This document shows, one piece after another, positions 7,367 through 10,328 of a DNA stretch of 10,328 bases. The notes beneath the pieces are model-generated. The model did not search any database. It saw nothing but the letters and a program-made list of their open reading frames with translations, and was not told the origin of the DNA. How positions within the stretch are numbered: position 1 is the first letter of the stretch; the number at the start of each line of letters is the position of its first letter. This stretch comes from Solirubrobacterales bacterium (lineage in GTDB: Bacteria > Actinomycetota > Thermoleophilia > Solirubrobacterales > Solirubrobacteraceae). The position numbers and the translations under genes were made by a program. The DNA is taken from the NCBI GenBank assembly GCA_025964075.1, contig JAOPZQ010000406.1, forward strand, positions 1-10,328. The letters run 5' to 3'.

Positions 7367-9796
7367 TCAGATGTCCAGGTTCATGACGGAGCGGGCGTTG
7401 GACTCGATGAACTCACGGCGCGGCTCGACCTGGTCGCCCATCAGCATCGAGAAGATGCGGTCGGCTTCGACCGCGTCCTCCATCGTCACCTGCGCGAGCG
7501 TGCGCGTGGCGGGGTCCATCGTGGTCGCGCGAAGCTGGGCGGCGTCCATCTCGCCGAGGCCCTTGAAGCGGTTGACGTCGACGCCCTTGCTCGCGAGCTC
7601 GAGCACGCGGCGCCGGAGCTGGTCGAAGGACACGGCCTCCGCCTCCTGGTCGCCGAGGACGATGCGGAACGGCGGCATGCCCGCCGCCGACCCGAGCTCT
7701 CCGTGCACGCGCATGATCTGCCGGTACTCCTCGCGCTCGAACAGCGCCGGGCGGATGCGGTAGGTGCGCGCATGACCGGTCTTGCGCTCGACGGCGCGGA
7801 GGTTGATCTCGCCCGGGGCGTCGCCGCCGGCGAGCGCGAGCTCGAACGCGCGGCCGTTGCCATCGCCGTTCGCGCCGAGGAGCCGTCGCAGCGCGTCGAC
7901 CCCGTCGAGCTGGTCGTCGAGCAGGTTCGAGGTCTCGAGGAAGGCGACGAGGTCGTGACCGACCGCGGCGCGCAGCGCCGACGCCCAGCCCTCGTACTGC
8001 TTCAGCAGCCGGGTGTAGCGCTTCCACCGCGCCTCGGTGAGCCGGAACGGGGTGTTGTGGCGGTCGAAGATCTCGAAGCGCTCGAGCTTGTCGGAGAGGA
8101 GCGTCTCCTCGAGCTCGCCCTCCTTCTCGATGTAGCGCTCCTGCTTGCCCTGCTTCAGCCGGTAGAGCGGAGGCTTGGCCATGTACACGTAGCCGGCCTC
8201 GATCAGCTCCTGCATCTCGCGGAAGAGGAGCGTGAGGACGAGCGTCCGGATATGGGCGCCGTCGACGTCGGCGTCGGTCATCAGGATGACCTTGTGGTAG
8301 CGGGCGCGTTCGAGGTCGAACTCGTCGCGCACGCCCGTGCCGATCGCGGTGATCAGCGCCTGGACCTCCGTGTTGCCGAGGACCTTGTCGATCCGGCTCT
8401 TCTCGACGTTAAGGATCTTCCCGCGCAGCGGCAGGATCGCCTGCGTGTTGCGGTCGCGGCCCTGCTTGGCCGAGCCGCCCGCGGAGTCGCCCTCGACGAT
8501 GAAGAGCTCGGCCAGCGAGGGGTCCTTCACCGAGCAGTCGGCGAGCTTGCCCGGCAGCGCCGAGTTCTCGAGCGCCGACTTCCGCCGCATCAGGTTGCGC
8601 GCGTTGCGCGCGGCGTCGCGGGCTCGGGCGGCGGAGACGGCCTTCTCGATCACGCGCCGCGAGTCCTGCGGGTTCTCCTCGAGGAACTCGGAGAGCCGCT
8701 GGTTGACGATCGACTCGACGAAGCCCTGCATGCCCGGGTTGCCGAGCTTGGTCTTCGTCTGCCCCTCGAACTGCGGGTCGGCGAGCTTGGCGGAGACGAC
8801 CGCCGTCAGCCCCTCGCGGACGTCCTCGCCCTCGAGGTTCTTGTCCTTGTCCTTGAGGATGCCCTTCTCCCGGGCGAACCGGTTGAGCGTCCGCGTGAGG
8901 GCGGCGCGAAACCCGGAGAGATGCGTGCCGCCCTCGTGCGTGTTGATGTTGTTGGCGAACGAGAAGATCGACTCCTGGTAGGAGGCGTTCCACTGCATCG
9001 CGACCTCGACCGCACCCTCGTCGCTCTCGCCCTCGAAGAAGACGATCTTCTTCTGGATCGGCTCCTTGTTGGCGTTGAGATAGGCGACGAAGTCCTCGAT
9101 GCCGCCCTCGTACTGGAACTCGGTGCGGCTCCCCTCGCCACGCTCGTCGACGAGGATCACGCGCAAGCCGCGTGTCAGGAATGCGGTCTCCCGCAGGCGC
9201 TCCTCGAGCACGGGCGTCTCGAAGTCGAGCGCGTTGAAGATGTCGGCGTCCGGGACGAACGTGATCGTCGTGCCGGTCTCCTTGGTCGGCGCGCCCTTGG
9301 CGAGCGGCGCTTGCGGCGCGCCGCGGCGGTACTCCTGCGTCCACTTGTGGCCGTCGCGGCGGACCTCGACGTTCAGGCGCTCGGACAGCGCGTTGACCAC
9401 CGAGGCGCCGACTCCGTGCAGGCCGCCGGACACCTTGTAGCCGCCGCCGTCGCCGAACTTGCCGCCGGCGTGCAGGACCGTGAACACGACCTCGACGGCC
9501 GGCTTCTGCTCCTTCTCCATCGTGGCGACGGGGATGCCGCGGCCGTTGTCCGACACGGTGACCGAGTTGTCGGGATGGATGACGATGTCGACCTGATCGC
9601 AGTAGCCGGCGATCGCCTCGTCGACCGAGTTGTCGACGATCTCCCACACGAGGTGGTGCAGGCCACGCGAGCCCGTCGACCCGATGTACATACCGGGTCG
9701 CTTGCGTACCGCCTCGAGACCTTCGAGAACGGTGATGTCCTGGGCGTCGTAGCTTCCCTCGGAACGAGGGCGCCCGGTGCCGTCTGTGCCTGCCAA
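7367..9796 (-). CDS. gyrB: DNA gyrase subunit B, long form with an insertion near the C-terminus
   Basis: GyrB is the ATPase subunit of gyrase. The 809-residue protein has the GHKL ATPase domain with EIVDNSVDEA (Glu52 catalytic, Asn56), DNGRGIP (83-89), the GGLHGVG loop, and QTKTKLGN. The TOPRIM domain has EGDSAGGSA (Glu435), PLRGK (456-460) and DADVDG (Asp508, Asp510). The C-terminal FKGLGEMDAAQL begins at 744. Between YI (555-556) and that motif lie about 188 residues, against some 25-40 in typical Gram-positive and mycobacterial GyrB. The segment ending YRQIMRV...SFDQLRRRVLELASKG lines up with the E. coli-type insertion. The start is TTG at 9796 with GGAGG 4 bases upstream (9801-9805), and no better start is seen. 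A promoter-like AT-rich stretch lies about 80 bases upstream. Confidence 0.98.
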   Translation of the reverse strand: MAGTDGTGRPRSEGSYDAQDITVLEGLEAVRKRPGMYIGSTGSRGLHHLVWEIVDNSVDEAIAGYCDQVDIVIHPDNSVTVSDNGRGIPVATMEKEQKPAVEVVFTVLHAGGKFGDGGGYKVSGGLHGVGASVVNALSERLNVEVRRDGHKWTQEYRRGAPQAPLAKGAPTKETGTTITFVPDADIFNALDFETPVLEERLRETAFLTRGLRVILVDERGEGSRTEFQYEGGIEDFVAYLNANKEPIQKKIVFFEGESDEGAVEVAMQWNASYQESIFSFANNINTHEGGTHLSGFRAALTRTLNRFAREKGILKDKDKNLEGEDVREGLTAVVSAKLADPQFEGQTKTKLGNPGMQGFVESIVNQRLSEFLEENPQDSRRVIEKAVSAARARDAARNARNLMRRKSALENSALPGKLADCSVKDPSLAELFIVEGDSAGGSAKQGRDRNTQAILPLRGKILNVEKSRIDKVLGNTEVQALITAIGTGVRDEFDLERARYHKVILMTDADVDGAHIRTLVLTLLFREMQELIEAGYVYMAKPPLYRLKQGKQERYIEKEGELEETLLSDKLERFEIFDRHNTPFRLTEARWKRYTRLLKQYEGWASALRAAVGHDLVAFLETSNLLDDQLDGVDALRRLLGANGDGNGRAFELALAGGDAPGEINLRAVERKTGHARTYRIRPALFEREEYRQIMRVHGELGSAAGMPPFRIVLGDQEAEAVSFDQLRRRVLELASKGVDVNRFKGLGEMDAAQLRATTMDPATRTLAQVTMEDAVEADRIFSMLMGDQVEPRREFIESNARSVMNLDI

Positions 9797-9800
9797 GAGT

Positions 9801-9805
9801 CCTCC
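9801..9805 (-). promoter_or_regulatory. Ribosome binding site GGAGG supporting the TTG start of gyrB
   Basis: The minus strand reads CGGAGGACTC directly before the TTG at 9796. The spacing from GGAGG is 4 bases, slightly short but usable. Confidence 0.65.
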
Positions 9806-9875
9806 GTAGACGTGCCTGCGCCCCGACGTGCCACCTTCTAGCGGCGGGCCGGGGCGCTAAAAGTTCGTTGACAGA

Positions 9876-9889
9876 ACAATAGCACAATA
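9876..9889 (-). promoter_or_regulatory. Twin -10-like hexamers upstream of gyrB
   Basis: In this very GC-rich window the 9857-9945 stretch is locally AT-rich. The minus strand carries TATTGT twice (9889-9884 and 9881-9876), each preceded by C. The second is preceded by TGC, giving an extended -10 (TGn-TATTGT). A start near 9869 would leave a leader of about 73 bases before gyrB. No clear -35 is visible. The position between the dciA hairpin and gyrB supports a separate gyrBA promoter. Confidence 0.5.
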
Positions 9890-9941
9890 GGCGGTCGGAT
9901 CCGGCTCCTTAGGCGGGCTAAAACTCCTGCAAATCGGCGCA

Positions 9942-9979
9942 AACGAGAGCGCCGCGAAGCCGTCCCGGGGGCGCTCGTT
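9942..9979 (-). terminator. Hairpin after dciA
   Basis: In minus-strand RNA, AACGAGCGCC (9979-9970) pairs with GGCGC-TC-TCGTT (9953-9942) as a 10-bp stem with a 2-base bulge and a 16-base loop. It begins 11 bases after the dciA stop. A weakly T-rich stretch follows, not a true T run. It probably separates the dciA transcript from the gyrB promoter. Confidence 0.5.
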
Positions 9980-9990
9980 CGCGGGCGCGA

Positions 9991-10299
9991 TCAGACCGGC
10001 CGCCAGGCGGACGTCGTCACGCACCGAAGACGGTGCACGGCGGTACGTCCGAGAGCCTCGTTCAGGCGCTCGATCAGGGGTGGTCCCATCAGGTCCAGCT
10101 CGCTCGCCCAGACGGCCGAGGAGCACCCGATCGTGAGCACGCCCCCGCGCTCCGCCTTCGGCCACGCCTCCGCGGCGATTGCCGGGCCGGCGACACCGGG
10201 CCAAAGCCGCTGCGCCTCCGCGAGCAGCGTCGCCGGCTCGAGCTCCCGGCTCAGCCGCTCCAGTGCGGCGCTCAGCGGGCGCGGCGCCCGGCGGCTCAT
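9991..10299 (-). CDS. dciA: DciA/DUF721 family protein
   Basis: This 102-residue protein belongs to the DUF721/DciA family, which in most bacteria helps load the DnaB helicase at replication start. The family pattern is clear: RLWPGVAGPAIAAEAWP (residues about 31-47), then LTIGCSSAVWASELDLM (about 54-70), then IERLNEALG. It is close to a minimal DUF721 domain with little N-terminal extension. The ATG at 10299 has AGGAGG 6 bases upstream. Placement directly before gyrB and after a likely recF matches the common actinobacterial order dnaA-dnaN-recF-dciA-gyrB-gyrA. The family is confident; helicase loading is inferred from family knowledge. Confidence 0.9.
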   Translation of the reverse strand: MSRRAPRPLSAALERLSRELEPATLLAEAQRLWPGVAGPAIAAEAWPKAERGGVLTIGCSSAVWASELDLMGPPLIERLNEALGRTAVHRLRCVTTSAWRPV

Positions 10300-10328
10300 G
10301 CGCGCCCTCCTGCTACCCGCTCGGCGTC
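10296..10328 (-). CDS. Probable last codons of recF, cut by the window edge
   Basis: One minus-strand frame reads DAERVAGGRA and stops at a TGA (10298-10296) that overlaps the dciA ATG as ATGA. Such overlaps are typical of neighbouring genes in an operon, and recF usually sits here. Only ten codons are visible. A competing frame ends TPSG at a TAG (10315-10313), so the call rests on position alone. Confidence 0.35.
   Translation of the reverse strand, partial: DAERVAGGRA

Noticed and set aside
9868..9873. Perfect TTGACA -35 on the plus strand
   Set aside because: No -10 at 16-18 bases downstream and no plus-strand gene to serve.
9863..9877. GTTC-N7-GAAC as a LexA (SOS) box
   Set aside because: Half-sites are in the reverse order and spacing compared with the actinobacterial box GAAC-N4-GTTC.
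9857..10204. 115-codon minus-strand frame overlapping dciA and the gyrB control region
   Set aside because: Out of frame with dciA, no family likeness, and it covers promoter and hairpin sequence.

Overview
This window comes from a very GC-rich bacterial chromosome and is nearly all housekeeping genes. I see no phage, transposon, CRISPR array or rRNA/tRNA gene. The gene content points to Actinobacteria: dciA-gyrB-gyrA next to what looks like the end of recF, a DUF4446 gene overlapping pheA, a PknB-type kinase, TTG/GTG starts and at least one gene that looks leaderless. I lean towards the deep-branching Thermoleophilia/Solirubrobacterales. That placement is inferred from gene content and cannot be proven from the window.

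The left part (1-3773) starts with a Ser/Thr protein kinase on the minus strand, running off the left edge. It is divergent from a one-pass membrane protein (1219-2337) whose extracytoplasmic part looks like a helical region followed by a CARDB/Ig-like beta domain. A GC-rich hairpin separates that gene from a DUF4446 membrane protein (2380-2913). The DUF4446 gene overlaps pheA (2910-3773, prephenate dehydratase) by four bases, so the two are probably translationally coupled.

In the middle part (3774-4734), an HNH endonuclease gene (3859-4434) follows a nested inverted repeat and ends in a perfect 14-bp hairpin. Between it and the end of gyrA are about 266 bases without an ordinary gene. On the minus strand this gap holds the most unusual signal of the window: 16 bases that can pair along their whole length with the 3' end of 16S rRNA. 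They sit in the loop of a hairpin that is mutually exclusive with a second hairpin, and a 14-codon TTG ORF follows.

The right part (4735-10328) is the replication/topology cluster on the minus strand: (end of recF) - dciA - gyrB - gyrA. DciA helps load the DnaB replicative helicase, and GyrB and GyrA form the A2B2 gyrase tetramer. A hairpin follows dciA, and a short AT-rich stretch with twin -10-like hexamers precedes gyrB. gyrB and gyrA are 4 bases apart and are surely one operon. GyrB has the long insertion in its C-terminal half known from E. coli-type GyrB, and GyrA has a long acidic tail.

No large undescribed system is evident. The items most worth testing are the 4598-4694 element, the nested repeat at the HNH start, and the GyrB insertion.
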